Below, one piece after another: positions 32,217 to 42,162 of a stretch of DNA of 49,147 nt. The position numbers were made by a program, and so were the translations under genes. The notes beneath the pieces were generated by a model. The model was given only the letters and a program-made list of their open reading frames with translations. It had not been told where the DNA came from and searched no databases. This DNA is from a virus: IMG/VR virus record IMGVR_UViG_3300020421_000031, positions 1 through 49,147 of that record. The stretch is one strand, 5' to 3'. Position 1 is the first letter of the stretch. Every line of letters starts with the position of its first letter.

Positions 32217-34445
32217 ATGCCACAAACTACCAACATAAATTACACATCCAATTTTACTATAGATCCATACGTTTATAGTTTATATTTTAAAGCTTATGGT
32301 GCTAGTGGGGGTGGTGAAAATGTTGCCAGTACATCATCTAGTCCTGCTGGTCAAGTTCTTGGTTATCAGATGAGATCTAGTTCAATATTTGTAGATCAAG
32401 CAACCAGACAAATAAGTCCATCTGGAAGTGGTGGATCTTTTGATGGTTCAGGTGAATGGTATTCTGGAAATGTTGGATACAGAGCGGGATCACTTGGTTG
32501 GACTAGCATTAATGATGCCCCAATCACTGAAACAGTAACAATGATTGGTAATGCTGGAAGTGGTTTTCAGGTTAATATTACTTATTCGCCATATCAAAGA
32601 GCTCTTGATGTAGGAACAGATGATTATCAGACTCAAATAACAATCAATAGTGTTGTAAGTGTTGGTGTAGGTTATCCTGTTGGCACTGTTCTTTCAACTA
32701 GCACATGGAATAATTATCCTGGTACTATTGATAGAATTCTCAAAGTTACTAATGTTTCAACTACATCTTTTGGAAGTACACCAGGCGGTAGTGGTGGACA
32801 AACTACTTTTTTGGGATTTACTTTAAATGGTGGTCAAGGTGGTGGTGTTGGTGGAAAAAATCAAGGTGGAAACGCAGGTACAGTAACTCAAAGTTCTATT
32901 TGGTCAACAGTTAGTGGTCAAAGTATTATTATTCCACCACCAGCAGCTCGTGGACAATTGAGTAGTGGCGGACTTGGTGGATTAATTGATGGATCTAGAA
33001 ATAATGGTGGCAATGGATCTAATGGAGTTGCTTCATATACGTCTTCTATGACACATGTTTTTGATAACGCGAGTAATGTACATAATTTTAGTCAATCTGG
33101 TTCCACTTCTGATATCTCTTTGAATTATAGAAACCCAAGTGCTCCAGACGGAATATATGGATTTACACCATCAAATGGCAAATACTATGAACTTACTTTT
33201 ACTACTCCTTACATAGATAATAATTGGACGTTTAGCATTCCAAGTAATCAAATTTGTCAGCAATCAGCAGGTGGAGGAACTGGAGCACCAACATATGGTG
33301 TAAATGGCACTGCTAATAAAAGTTCCAGTGGTCTTGATATTTGGTTCCAAAATGGTAAGGGTGGAAATGGTTATATTCGTTGTTTTACTATTAATACCAG
33401 TGGTGTCAAAGTAGGCGCTGTAGGTAGAGGTGGTGGTGGAGCTTCAGCTGTTGAGGGAATATTTCCACGCTCATCATTGGTTGATTCTGTTACTTATGCT
33501 CCTGGAACAACAGTTCTAGCAAATATTGGTGCTGCTGGAAATCGAGGGGGAACTATTGGCAATTGTACTGCTGGTGTATCAGCCGAAATTTACGTATCAC
33601 AAACCATTTATCCCCAAATATATCTTTCTAGTAATAAACTTGTATTAAAACCATCTGATCCCACTGCCACATTAAGTTGGAGTAGTGCTGGAGATATTGA
33701 TGCTATTAGGTGGCCGTTTAATGGAGATGTAACCAATGGTAATTTAAATAGTTTTGCCCTTGTGTCTCCCACAGAAACAACAACATATACAGCTGAAGGA
33801 TATAATACTAGCATAAGTGATTTAGTTTCTTTTAATCCTGAAGCTTCACTAACAATTGTTGTATTACAAGCACCTGTTATTAACAAGTTTATTGTTACCG
33901 AAACTCTTAATTTTGGTGCTACAGGTCAAATTGAATACGAAATAAAATATGCTGACATCGGATCGGAAATAGAAATTTATTATTCATGGGATGATGGACC
34001 GAAAAAAGATAATACACCAGAATTAATAAGTACAATTAGTATTCCAGCATGTGCCTCTGCAGAAGAAACAGGCGATGATAGTCAAACTGTAGTTCAAAGT
34101 AGTGACGGTGGAGTAATTGGACCAATTCCTTATACACCATCATGGGATAATTGGGGTCCATCCGAAATAACATATGTTATAACAGCAACTGGCGAAGGCG
34201 GTATATCTAGTTCATCAACTACTACTACTGTAGTTATTGATAGGACACCAGAAAATATGGCTATCCCCGAAACAGAAGATGTACTTAGAGATCAAGAACC
34301 AGTTTTTACAACTCCAGACGCTGATGTTTTATCACAATTATTGTTAGTAGATGATATAGATATACCAGTAGAAATTAAATCAAATTATCCAGTTGAAGTT
34401 CAAATAAATGATGCGGGTGGGTTTAAAAAAGTAAGGAGTCTCTAA
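32217..34445 (+). CDS. Gly/Ser-rich fibre or adhesin-like protein A
   Basis: The protein has 742 residues and starts directly after the previous stop. The N-terminal 430 residues are Gly/Ser/Asn-rich with many short beta strands (LYFKAYGASGGGENVAS, GGQGGGVGGKNQGGNAG, GAVGRGGGGASAVEG). An Ig-like part follows (about 470-560: VLKPSDPTATLSWSSAGD, SPTETTTYTAEGYN), then a further beta domain. The last 65 residues (TPENMAIPET onward, ending INDAGGFKKVRSL) are shared with the next protein, suggesting a common attachment module. A receptor-binding role is inferred from composition and from its place among collar proteins. Confidence 0.7.
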   Translation: MPQTTNINYTSNFTIDPYVYSLYFKAYGASGGGENVASTSSSPAGQVLGYQMRSSSIFVDQATRQISPSGSGGSFDGSGEWYSGNVGYRAGSLGWTSINDAPITETVTMIGNAGSGFQVNITYSPYQRALDVGTDDYQTQITINSVVSVGVGYPVGTVLSTSTWNNYPGTIDRILKVTNVSTTSFGSTPGGSGGQTTFLGFTLNGGQGGGVGGKNQGGNAGTVTQSSIWSTVSGQSIIIPPPAARGQLSSGGLGGLIDGSRNNGGNGSNGVASYTSSMTHVFDNASNVHNFSQSGSTSDISLNYRNPSAPDGIYGFTPSNGKYYELTFTTPYIDNNWTFSIPSNQICQQSAGGGTGAPTYGVNGTANKSSSGLDIWFQNGKGGNGYIRCFTINTSGVKVGAVGRGGGGASAVEGIFPRSSLVDSVTYAPGTTVLANIGAAGNRGGTIGNCTAGVSAEIYVSQTIYPQIYLSSNKLVLKPSDPTATLSWSSAGDIDAIRWPFNGDVTNGNLNSFALVSPTETTTYTAEGYNTSISDLVSFNPEASLTIVVLQAPVINKFIVTETLNFGATGQIEYEIKYADIGSEIEIYYSWDDGPKKDNTPELISTISIPACASAEETGDDSQTVVQSSDGGVIGPIPYTPSWDNWGPSEITYVITATGEGGISSSSTTTTVVIDRTPENMAIPETEDVLRDQEPVFTTPDADVLSQLLLVDDIDIPVEIKSNYPVEVQINDAGGFKKVRSL

Positions 34446-36190
34446 TGCCAACAATCAATTGTGGTACAGGAATTACTGATGTAGTTATACCACCAAATGC
34501 TTATAGTATTTCAGTTGAGTTAGCAGCGGGTTCTGGCGGCGATGGCGGCAGCGATGCTGGCGCAACTGCTAAACCAGGTGGAAGAGCTAGAAAAGCAGTA
34601 TTTTATTTTCCTGAGTATACTCCTAGAACTTTACAAATGCAGATTGGTTCTAGAGGTGGCAATGGAAACGGTTGTGTTGGCGGTGGAGGAAGAGGAGCGT
34701 CTGGGTTTGGTGGTCCTGCTGTTGGTGGCATTGGTGGTGCTACTGGACCTAGTGGATGCTCTGGTGGCGGTGGAGGTGGTGGAGGATGTTCTGCTATCTA
34801 CGATAGTATAAAAGGAGGATTTGTCGCTTGTGTTGGTGGCGGAGGCGGTGGAGGTGGTGCTTCTTTAAGAGCTAGTGCTACTGATCCTCCCGAAGGAACT
34901 TTTGGTAAAGGATTATACACTGGAAATATAAATTCTATTACTGGTGGTGGTGTAGGTGCTTCTTGTCCCAATGATGGCGGCGGTGGCGGCGGTGGTGGAG
35001 CAGGATGTACTGGTCAAGCTGGTGGATATGAGGGATATGATGATAATAGAGGTGGGCAATCAGGTCGTGGTGGACTTTCTAATTTTGATTCATCATATTG
35101 TAGTTTCACATATAATTCGGGAACACAAAATATTGGGGATGGATTTGCAGTAGTAAATTATCTTTTAGCAAATCCTACTATTGATAGTTTTACAGCAGAT
35201 CGAACAGCAGTTAAACGTGGCGAGTTGGTTTTATTACAATGGGAAACTACTTTTGCTCAAAGTGTTAGTTTCAGTCCTTTTCTTGCAAATGGGCTTAATG
35301 TAGATGATAATTATTTAATCTCTCCAAATAATACCATTACCTACACGTTATCTGCTACTGGATATGGTATTACTGTAACAGATCAAGTTACCATTACAGT
35401 TTATGTTCCTCCCATATTTAATATTTCAACTAACAAAGCGGAAATGATGCGAGGTGATACCGTCAGGATTTCTTGGAGTGTTTCAGGTGATGGTGGAGCA
35501 TTAAATTGGAGTCCTACTTTAGAATGGTTATCGGGTGGTATTACTAATCTTAATGTCACTAGTTTTTCTGATGAGCAACCTATAGATGAAACAACATATA
35601 CTGGAAGAGTTTATGGTGTTGGTGGAGAAGATACTGATTTTGTAGTAGTTATTGTATATCAACCAGTAGAATTATCAATAACTGCTCCAACTTCTATATC
35701 ATATGGATCTCAAGGATCTATTGATGTCACTACAAGATATGCTACAAATTCTATAACAGTAACACCAACATATAATTATGATTTTGTTGGATCTACTACA
35801 GGTGCTGTTGTTAATTTAACTCCTGATGCGAGTGCTGTTCTTACTGGTAGCACACAAAATACTAATACATATACCACAACAATACCATATACTGATAGAG
35901 GACCATTGTCAGTAACATACCTTATTCGAGCTGAAGGACCATTGGGTAACTTTAAAGAAGACACAGTTACCGTACCAATTAATATTGATAAGACTCCAGA
36001 TAATTTAAATATTCCTGAAAGTGACGAATTAATTATTGATGAATCACCAGTTGTTACACCAGAAGTAGAAGTTTTATCTGAATTACTGTTGATCGATGAT
36101 ATTGACATACAAGTTGAAATTAAAGCAAACCAACCAATTCAAGTAGATATTAATCAAGCAGATGGATGGGAAAACGTTCGTCAGTTGTAA
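34445..36190 (+). CDS. Gly-rich fibre or adhesin-like protein B with poly-Gly runs
   Basis: The protein has 581 residues; its start overlaps the previous stop. After a 30-residue beta opening (CGTGITDVVIPPNAYSISVE), residues about 31-215 are extremely Gly-rich with Cys (CVGGGGRGASGFGGPAVGG, CSGGGGGGGGC, GGGGGGGGAGC). This recalls poly-glycine II sheets of T-even adhesins such as phage S16 gp38. Ig-like domains follow (about 240-330, 330-410: VKRGELVLLQWET, MMRGDTVRISWSVSG), and the C-terminal 65 residues match protein A (EVLSELLLIDDIDI). The Cys-capped runs are unusual. It is probably a receptor-binding tip or its partner. Confidence 0.72.
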   Translation: MPTINCGTGITDVVIPPNAYSISVELAAGSGGDGGSDAGATAKPGGRARKAVFYFPEYTPRTLQMQIGSRGGNGNGCVGGGGRGASGFGGPAVGGIGGATGPSGCSGGGGGGGGCSAIYDSIKGGFVACVGGGGGGGGASLRASATDPPEGTFGKGLYTGNINSITGGGVGASCPNDGGGGGGGGAGCTGQAGGYEGYDDNRGGQSGRGGLSNFDSSYCSFTYNSGTQNIGDGFAVVNYLLANPTIDSFTADRTAVKRGELVLLQWETTFAQSVSFSPFLANGLNVDDNYLISPNNTITYTLSATGYGITVTDQVTITVYVPPIFNISTNKAEMMRGDTVRISWSVSGDGGALNWSPTLEWLSGGITNLNVTSFSDEQPIDETTYTGRVYGVGGEDTDFVVVIVYQPVELSITAPTSISYGSQGSIDVTTRYATNSITVTPTYNYDFVGSTTGAVVNLTPDASAVLTGSTQNTNTYTTTIPYTDRGPLSVTYLIRAEGPLGNFKEDTVTVPINIDKTPDNLNIPESDELIIDESPVVTPEVEVLSELLLIDDIDIQVEIKANQPIQVDINQADGWENVRQL

Positions 36191-36197
36191 ATAAATA
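36190..36197 (+). promoter_or_regulatory. Late promoter-like element before the 993-residue fibre gene
   Basis: AATAAATA overlaps the end of the previous gene and lies 31 bases before the ATG at 36228. AAAAGGA at 36221-36226 is a plausible SD. Confidence 0.5.
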
Positions 36198-36227
36198 ATA
36201 GAACTGGAATCCTAAGCTTTAAAAGGA

Positions 36228-39209
36228 ATGTCATATTCGTTTGCACCTAATAATGAACCGCTGTATGTATCGGAAGGCGATTACGTACAGTTTAAGTTCA
36301 AAGCTCCTTCCAGTTGGAATACCACAGAAACAGTCACCATCAAAGTTGGTGATCTTCTTCAGTATTGGTTAATCACAACTATTGAAGAAGATTTTACACC
36401 AGATCCATTTCCATTACAAGGATTTGAAGATGCTGATATCGATACTTTGTATACTTTTGGTGATGGAAGTAGACCAGGAGAAGTAATACCTACTATCACT
36501 GGATTAACACCAACAACATTGGTATCTGTTGCTGTTAGTAGTAATGTTCCAATTCCAGCTGGAGCAACTATTACTGATTATGTTGCTGCTCGTTTTGATT
36601 ATAATGGTGATGGAACATGGGATACTGGATGGATAACTGCTGATGGTAGTCAGCAGGTTGAAAATGGTGCTAGAATTCAAATAAGAGGTAGAACTCCTTC
36701 TTTCTATACTCAATACATGAGAATAAGTGTGGTAATTGGAACTGCTAATGAAACTTGGAGTGTAAGAACTGAAGCAGTTCCTGGAAATAATGCTGTACCA
36801 TTCCCAGTTTTTACAGATCTAGATCCTGTTGAAACAGATACTATGGTTTACAGTGAAGTATTAAGAGTACAGGGATTAAATGAAGATGGTGTTATTGCTC
36901 TCAGTAATACTGCGACATCGGCATATGCATTGTCTCTTAATGGAAATACATCTACTAATGCTGATGGATATGAAGTGTTAGATGGTGCTAACTGGCAAAC
37001 CAGTGGAACTATCAGTAATGGTGATTATTTACAATTAAGAATGTTAAGTGCGTCAACTAATTTAACTCCAAGATTAACTGATTTGTCCATTGCTGATGAT
37101 GCTAATGGATCGACTTGGACTGTTACTACAGGAACCGCATCTGATTCTACTCCTAATAACTTCTCATTCACTGATCAAACTGGAGTTCTTACAAGCACAT
37201 TAATTGGATCTGATCAACAACCTGTTGCTGGTATTAGTGGATTAACTCCTGGACTATCAGTGCCTGTAGAGATTATTAGCACTGATTCTAATTTAGTTCG
37301 TGTACAGGTTAATGAAGGATCTATTGGTGTATTTCCAACATCAGTACAAAATAATGATAAATTGTATATCTATTTGGAATCTGCTCCTACGTTTAATACA
37401 TCCAGACAACTTCAGATTCGTGTTGGTGATAGAGATATTTCTACATGGACTGTTATAACAGGCAGTGGACCAGACAGTGATGCCACATTTAATGTCCCAG
37501 CAGACTTAACTAATCAAGTTCCAAATACTTACGTAAGCAGTTCCCCTGTTACTGTTGCTAGTATTAACGTACCAATTACTATCAATGCTACAAATGGATC
37601 ATTAATTTCTATTGATGGTGATACTCCAGTTCCTGGTCCTAGAACATTTGATCCTGCTGTTAATACATCATTTACATTGGTAAGTTTAGTACCAAGTAAT
37701 TTAAATACAACACAGTCTACCACAGTCACTGTTGGTACTGGATCAGCAAATAACCCTTTTACTTGGTCGGTAACAAGTTATGCTTCAGCACCACTTCCAG
37801 CAAATAATTTAGGTGTTTGGTATAGTAAGAAAGTTGAAAAATTTGATGGTTATCCAATTGGTACTGTATTGCCAATTTTAAAAGATAACCTTGGAACTTA
37901 TGGTGATCTTGATGGATCTCTTGGTGATAGATATCCTGGATTCATCTCTTGTGATGGTAGAAGTTTGAGTACAACAGCGTATTTCTTACTATTTGATATT
38001 ATTGGATATACTTATGGTGGGTCTGGCGGTTTCTTCAATCTTCCAGATTATAGGAACAGAAGATTATGTGGTACTGGACAAGTTGATGCTAGTAGAGCTA
38101 ATTCAGTTTCTCTTCCAATTTCAAGTGGTGGATCTATCTTTGATGTTGGTGCTGAAGGTGGATACTGGTATTTTGATAGGGTAGATGCTTTAGGTGCTGA
38201 TCCACTCGAACAAATTCAGGGAACAGGTACTACAGGACTTGTTAGTGAATACTTTAGTCTTGGTACAGTAAAACTATCAGGACTTGAAACAATAACAGAT
38301 GATGTTAGATTTACCATTGTTGGTAATGTTGTTGGACAAATTGGTCCATTAGAAGATGTTCTTGTACAAGCTCCAGAGCATGATCATTCTTTCATTGCTG
38401 CTGTTGTCGATGGAGATAGAGGAGATCCTCTAATTAAATGGGGTCCACCAGCTGGTAGAGGTATGTTTGCTGTTCGTGATGGTCAGTTACCTAGTAGAAA
38501 AGAATATAAGAATAATAAAGGAGATACTATATCAAAGCAAGGAGATTGCTGGGAAGACTTCTTAAGTGGTCTTAATGGTGGTAGTGGAGACTTTAAGACA
38601 GAATTGGAATTATATTATGGTAGTGGATTTGATTTAAAACAGTGGGCTTTACAAAATTTGGAAACATCATTGGGCGAAGTTAACGTTGAAGTGACTGGAT
38701 CGTTCCCTTTCGATCTAGGAGACGTAGATTTTGGTGATGTTGATGATGATTCTGAGACTGACGTTGAATTTATGACTTGGTGGATATCTCCAGCTAGTGG
38801 TTTGTCTGGAGCAGATTTGGAAGATATTTCATCTGGTACTAATGAATGTGCTGCTCTTGTAGATACAGATGCAGTACGTTTTAGTCTTGATTCGTATTTG
38901 CCCGTTACTGGAAACACATTAAGTCACTCTCATTTCATGACCGAAGATCCCATACAAAATATACAAAGTGATTTTAGTGCTGGAAACTTGCCTGGTGCTG
39001 GTCTTAAATGGTCTGGACTTGGAAATGGTGCTACTTCTATTAATTTAATATTCACTCAAGATGATGTTTTTATGGATATGACAGATGCTACATTTATCTG
39101 GAACAAGAGTTTTGCTAAACCATTCCCATCTGTTACAATGGAACCACAGATACAAGTTCCAATTATCAATCCCTTCCATAAGACTAAATATATTATCAAA
39201 GCCTATTGA
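36228..39209 (+). CDS. Large fibre protein with collar domain
   Basis: The protein has 993 residues. The first 520 residues are repeated beta modules separated by VRVQVNEGS-like and TWTVITGSGP/TWTVTTGTAS lines; at least four copies of a W(S/T)V.T..(A/G) segment are visible. Residues about 540-640 form the collar domain: DGYPIGTVLPILKDN, DRYPGFISCDGRSLS, YFLLFDIIGYTYGG, GGFFNLPDYRNRRL. The rest has acidic turns (DVDFGDVDDDSETDVEF) and ends in NPFHKTKYIIKAY like the other collar proteins. It is the last of five fibre genes and has its own RBS and a late element upstream. Confidence 0.82.
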   Translation: MSYSFAPNNEPLYVSEGDYVQFKFKAPSSWNTTETVTIKVGDLLQYWLITTIEEDFTPDPFPLQGFEDADIDTLYTFGDGSRPGEVIPTITGLTPTTLVSVAVSSNVPIPAGATITDYVAARFDYNGDGTWDTGWITADGSQQVENGARIQIRGRTPSFYTQYMRISVVIGTANETWSVRTEAVPGNNAVPFPVFTDLDPVETDTMVYSEVLRVQGLNEDGVIALSNTATSAYALSLNGNTSTNADGYEVLDGANWQTSGTISNGDYLQLRMLSASTNLTPRLTDLSIADDANGSTWTVTTGTASDSTPNNFSFTDQTGVLTSTLIGSDQQPVAGISGLTPGLSVPVEIISTDSNLVRVQVNEGSIGVFPTSVQNNDKLYIYLESAPTFNTSRQLQIRVGDRDISTWTVITGSGPDSDATFNVPADLTNQVPNTYVSSSPVTVASINVPITINATNGSLISIDGDTPVPGPRTFDPAVNTSFTLVSLVPSNLNTTQSTTVTVGTGSANNPFTWSVTSYASAPLPANNLGVWYSKKVEKFDGYPIGTVLPILKDNLGTYGDLDGSLGDRYPGFISCDGRSLSTTAYFLLFDIIGYTYGGSGGFFNLPDYRNRRLCGTGQVDASRANSVSLPISSGGSIFDVGAEGGYWYFDRVDALGADPLEQIQGTGTTGLVSEYFSLGTVKLSGLETITDDVRFTIVGNVVGQIGPLEDVLVQAPEHDHSFIAAVVDGDRGDPLIKWGPPAGRGMFAVRDGQLPSRKEYKNNKGDTISKQGDCWEDFLSGLNGGSGDFKTELELYYGSGFDLKQWALQNLETSLGEVNVEVTGSFPFDLGDVDFGDVDDDSETDVEFMTWWISPASGLSGADLEDISSGTNECAALVDTDAVRFSLDSYLPVTGNTLSHSHFMTEDPIQNIQSDFSAGNLPGAGLKWSGLGNGATSINLIFTQDDVFMDMTDATFIWNKSFAKPFPSVTMEPQIQVPIINPFHKTKYIIKAY

Positions 39210-39211
39210 TT

Positions 39212-39880
39212 ATGTCATCATTACCTGATTATAGACCTCATGAATTGATGCTTGACCCAAAAATTACCAAAGTCGAATTTAACGACTTTATTGGTGTTTG
39301 GCCTAATTTTATGCCACGACCATTATGTGATGAAATTTGTAATTTTACAGATAATCTAATTGATCAAGCATGTGTTGTTAACCCAAGTCTTGGAATAGAA
39401 GAATACGGACCTCCTGATCGTGTTGTTAAATCCGAAGACATATATGGTGGACAGTTGAATAGAAAAGATTTCGCGATGATCTTGAACTATTCTAATAGAG
39501 ACTTAGTTCTTAAAATTAATTCTGTTTTGAGAACATGTGTGAGGCATTATATTTCAGAGTATCAATCTCTTAGAAATACTAAAATGATCTCCTCTGATAT
39601 TAAAGTACAAAAAACTCCTCCTGGAGGTGGATACCATCTTTGGCATTATGAAAACTCTGATGAATCACATGCCTTAAGAGAATTAGTCTGGATGATTTAT
39701 CTTAATGATATGCCAGATGGTGAGGGTGAAACTGAATTTCTTCATCAAAGACGTAGAATCAAACCAACTGCTGGTACGGTAGTTGTTTGGCCAGCAGGAT
39801 TCACTCATACCCATAAAGGAAATACTGTACTCACTCAAGATAAATATATTTTGACAGGATGGTACATTAAACGTAATTAA
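39212..39880 (+). CDS. 2OG-Fe(II) oxygenase beside the fibre genes
   Basis: The ATG at 39212 is preferred over the TTG at 39206, giving 222 residues. The iron site appears as GGGYHLWHYEN (H145, E147; an HxE form in place of HxD) and FTHTHKG (H199 or H201). An LVWMIYLND and GTVVVWPAGF pattern fits the double-stranded beta-helix. The N-terminus VEFNDFIGVWPNFMPRPLCD.. is typical of cyanophage members. It is the first of three oxygenase genes within 2.6 kb of the fibre operon. Its substrate is unknown; modification of a virion or host protein is possible. Confidence 0.82.
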   Translation: MSSLPDYRPHELMLDPKITKVEFNDFIGVWPNFMPRPLCDEICNFTDNLIDQACVVNPSLGIEEYGPPDRVVKSEDIYGGQLNRKDFAMILNYSNRDLVLKINSVLRTCVRHYISEYQSLRNTKMISSDIKVQKTPPGGGYHLWHYENSDESHALRELVWMIYLNDMPDGEGETEFLHQRRRIKPTAGTVVVWPAGFTHTHKGNTVLTQDKYILTGWYIKRN

Positions 39881-39885
39881 CTCTC

Positions 39886-40830
39886 ATGGAACAAAGAATA
39901 GCTCTCATACAAGTTGATTTTGCTAACAATACCATCATAGAAAATGCTGAGAAAGCAAATGGATTTAGATTGTTAGGAACTTTCAACGGTAAAAGACATA
40001 ATATAGATGAAGAAACTAAAGATAAGTTTCTTAGCACAAAGATTTCTGACTTCTGGCATACTGATAAAGACTTGCTTGAGTATTTTCAATACTTTAGTGA
40101 TGGTACATATTTTTGTCAAAGAAAGAAAGTGAAGTATGACTTTAAAACAGAAAGTACATATCTTCAAACTTATGGTTTTACTGGTGCTAGTTCTGAGCAA
40201 GCAAGAGAACTATATGAGTTGATGGATACTTTCTTTAAAGTTGTACTTGAAGTAAAAAATGCAAAGATTAATCGTTTAGTTGCTGGTATTGATAAGGAAG
40301 CAGCATTCTTCGAGCAACGTCAATTTAAGTTAAAAAGACAAAAGCGTGAGATGTTGAGTCTTTCTGATTGGAGAATTCTCCCCGACATCGAAGATAGTTA
40401 TGAAGGCGAGAAAGACGCTTGGATTAAATGGAGAAAATGGATTAGAGAACACGCTACACCAAGTCCTGCAGACTCAGAATTTCATAACTCTGGATTGGAA
40501 TACTTTAAGTATACTTACAATCTTAAGTTTCCAATTGATCCAAACAAGTATAGATTGTTATATCCAGATGGTAAATTGGAAGATGGTGTAACTGATGCCC
40601 CAGCATTTATGGACGCCAATGATACAAATCAATGGGTCAAGCATGACTCTCAGGCATCTACTGATTTCTTCAAGAATAGAGAAGTTAACATGTTTAACCT
40701 AGCACAAAGAGGAATTGCACCTACTAGAAAGGTTACTAAACAAGTATTAGACCTCATGAAAGAGTTGAAAGTCGATGATGATATTGAAGTTGATTGGGCA
40801 AACTATATTACTGATGAAAATGAACTATGA
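39886..40830 (+). CDS. Tail assembly chaperone-like protein
   Basis: The protein has 314 residues. Residues about 155-190 (LKRQKREMLSLSDWRILPDI, then EKDAWIKWRKWIREH) match the recurring R..LL..SDW..LPD....EK...W..YR..LR motif of phage tail-fibre assembly chaperones. The N-terminal 110 residues are mixed alpha/beta, and C-terminal residues form an acidic helix (LDLMKELKVDDDIEVDW). It sits directly after the fibre genes, where an assembly factor is expected, and between two oxygenases. The motif is clear, but the full-length family is not one I can name. Confidence 0.7.
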   Translation: MEQRIALIQVDFANNTIIENAEKANGFRLLGTFNGKRHNIDEETKDKFLSTKISDFWHTDKDLLEYFQYFSDGTYFCQRKKVKYDFKTESTYLQTYGFTGASSEQARELYELMDTFFKVVLEVKNAKINRLVAGIDKEAAFFEQRQFKLKRQKREMLSLSDWRILPDIEDSYEGEKDAWIKWRKWIREHATPSPADSEFHNSGLEYFKYTYNLKFPIDPNKYRLLYPDGKLEDGVTDAPAFMDANDTNQWVKHDSQASTDFFKNREVNMFNLAQRGIAPTRKVTKQVLDLMKELKVDDDIEVDWANYITDENEL

Positions 40831-41306
40831 TATATGAAATTGATTTACTAAATTATGAACAACTAACATATATCAATCAGTATTTCAATCATTTAACGTT
40901 CAAAGATGGTAAGATTAGTAATCCATCTGCGAATAAACGCTGTCAAACAGTATTTGATGGACCAGGACATTATGATCTAAACATGTATTGTCGTGATATA
41001 ATATTACGCACAGTTCCATTAAAAGTATCAGAGATGTCACAGTTATATTTCATAAAGTATAATGTTGGTGACAAATATGAAGATCATTATGATGCCAATC
41101 CATGTGGTGGGGTAAGATCAGATTATAGTATGACTTGTTTTCTAAATGATGATTACGATGGTGGAGAATTGGTTATAGAAAATGATAGGAGTATCAAATT
41201 GTCTAAAGGCAAAGCGGTATTATACCCAGGAAGTCTGCTTCATCGTGTAAATGAAGTCAAGTCTGGTATTAGAAATGTTTTTATTGGATGGTTACAAACA
41301 CAATGA
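40827..41306 (+). CDS. 2OG-Fe(II) oxygenase, prolyl-hydroxylase-like
   Basis: The protein has 159 residues. The active site is complete: EDHYDANP (H87, D89), LLHRVNEV (H139), and IRNVFIGW (R149) for 2-oxoglutarate. LYFIKYNVGDKYEDHYDA and GGELVIEN...KLSKGKAVLYPG are typical of prolyl 4-hydroxylase-type phage enzymes. It overlaps the chaperone-like gene by 4 bases and the next oxygenase by 4 bases, so these genes are probably translated together. Proline hydroxylation is possible, but no substrate can be read from the sequence. Confidence 0.88.
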   Translation: MIYEIDLLNYEQLTYINQYFNHLTFKDGKISNPSANKRCQTVFDGPGHYDLNMYCRDIILRTVPLKVSEMSQLYFIKYNVGDKYEDHYDANPCGGVRSDYSMTCFLNDDYDGGELVIENDRSIKLSKGKAVLYPGSLLHRVNEVKSGIRNVFIGWLQTQ

Positions 41307-41818
41307 GTGATATTATACAGTATGATGATTTCTTTTCTTTCAACATTGTCAGAAAGATATACTCTAAGGTAGAAGAATCTAAATGGAGATTTGGTCATGG
41401 GTCACATGTTGACAAATATAATAGACCACAAGGTATTCCATTCTGGCGCATGGATCTCTTAGAGGATTCATATTTTTCTGATTATCTTCTAAATATCATT
41501 AGGGAAAAAACCCAGCAAGATTATGATCTATATGATGTGTATGCTAATGGTCATACATTTGGCACTCAAGGAGAGTTCCATGTTGACTGGTATGAATCGA
41601 ATGGTAAAACTCTAATATATTATGCAAATCCTACATGGAAACCAGAGTGGGGAGGAAAAACCATATTTCTCCATGAAGATAAGGAATTGGAGTATAAAAA
41701 CCCTATTCCCAACTCTGCCATTCTTTTTCCTGGTGAAATACCACACATGGCAGAGGGAACAACTAGATTATTTACTGGGTTGAGAGTAACTATTGCTTGG
41801 AAACTAATACTAAAATGA
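41303..41818 (+). CDS. 2OG-Fe(II) oxygenase
   Basis: I chose the ATG at 41303 (ATGA overlap); the longer frame from 41288 adds five codons inside the previous gene. It encodes 171 residues with QGEFHVDWYE (H93, D95), IPHMAEG (H148) and GLRVTIAW (R161). A PTWKPEWGGKTIFLHED stretch and NSAILFPGEIP complete the fold. The N-terminus YDDFFSFNIVRKIYSKVEES is of the usual helical type. It is the third oxygenase in the block and only distantly like the one at 40827, so they are not recent duplicates. Confidence 0.85.
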   Translation: MSDIIQYDDFFSFNIVRKIYSKVEESKWRFGHGSHVDKYNRPQGIPFWRMDLLEDSYFSDYLLNIIREKTQQDYDLYDVYANGHTFGTQGEFHVDWYESNGKTLIYYANPTWKPEWGGKTIFLHEDKELEYKNPIPNSAILFPGEIPHMAEGTTRLFTGLRVTIAWKLILK

Positions 41819-42162
41819 ACTCATCTTACGACGCATTCTACTTAGATAATTTTATTGAGAACTATGCTGTTCTTAAAGGAAAAGCAGTGGTATATCTCAG
41901 ATCGACTGGTTGGAATGCCAGTTCTGATGTAGATGCTATTAATGCCTCACAAGAACTGTATAAAGATATTCTTCCCACTGATTTGTGGACTCTATTGAAG
42001 AATTCTGAGCATGTATTTGCTGAGGTAGATGACTTTGATGAAATGCTGAACTTTTTAGAGTCAAATCTACCAGATAGTCAAGCAAGCACTACCACACCAG
42101 AAAATTATATTTTCTATTCGCTTGCTAACTCTAAAGGTCAAATTGTGGTGACAAACGAATGA
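41815..42162 (+). CDS. Hypothetical protein after the oxygenases
   Basis: The ATG at 41815 overlaps the previous stop; the longer frame from 41797 adds six codons. The 115-residue product opens MNSSYDAFYLDNFIENYAVL, followed by a beta part with KGKAVVYLRSTGW and an acidic helical region (EHVFAEVDDFDEMLNFLESN). A final beta strand KGQIVVTNE ends it. No motif is recognised. It is in the same overlapping run as the oxygenases and the 287-residue gene, so it may belong with them. Confidence 0.6.
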   Translation: MNSSYDAFYLDNFIENYAVLKGKAVVYLRSTGWNASSDVDAINASQELYKDILPTDLWTLLKNSEHVFAEVDDFDEMLNFLESNLPDSQASTTTPENYIFYSLANSKGQIVVTNE

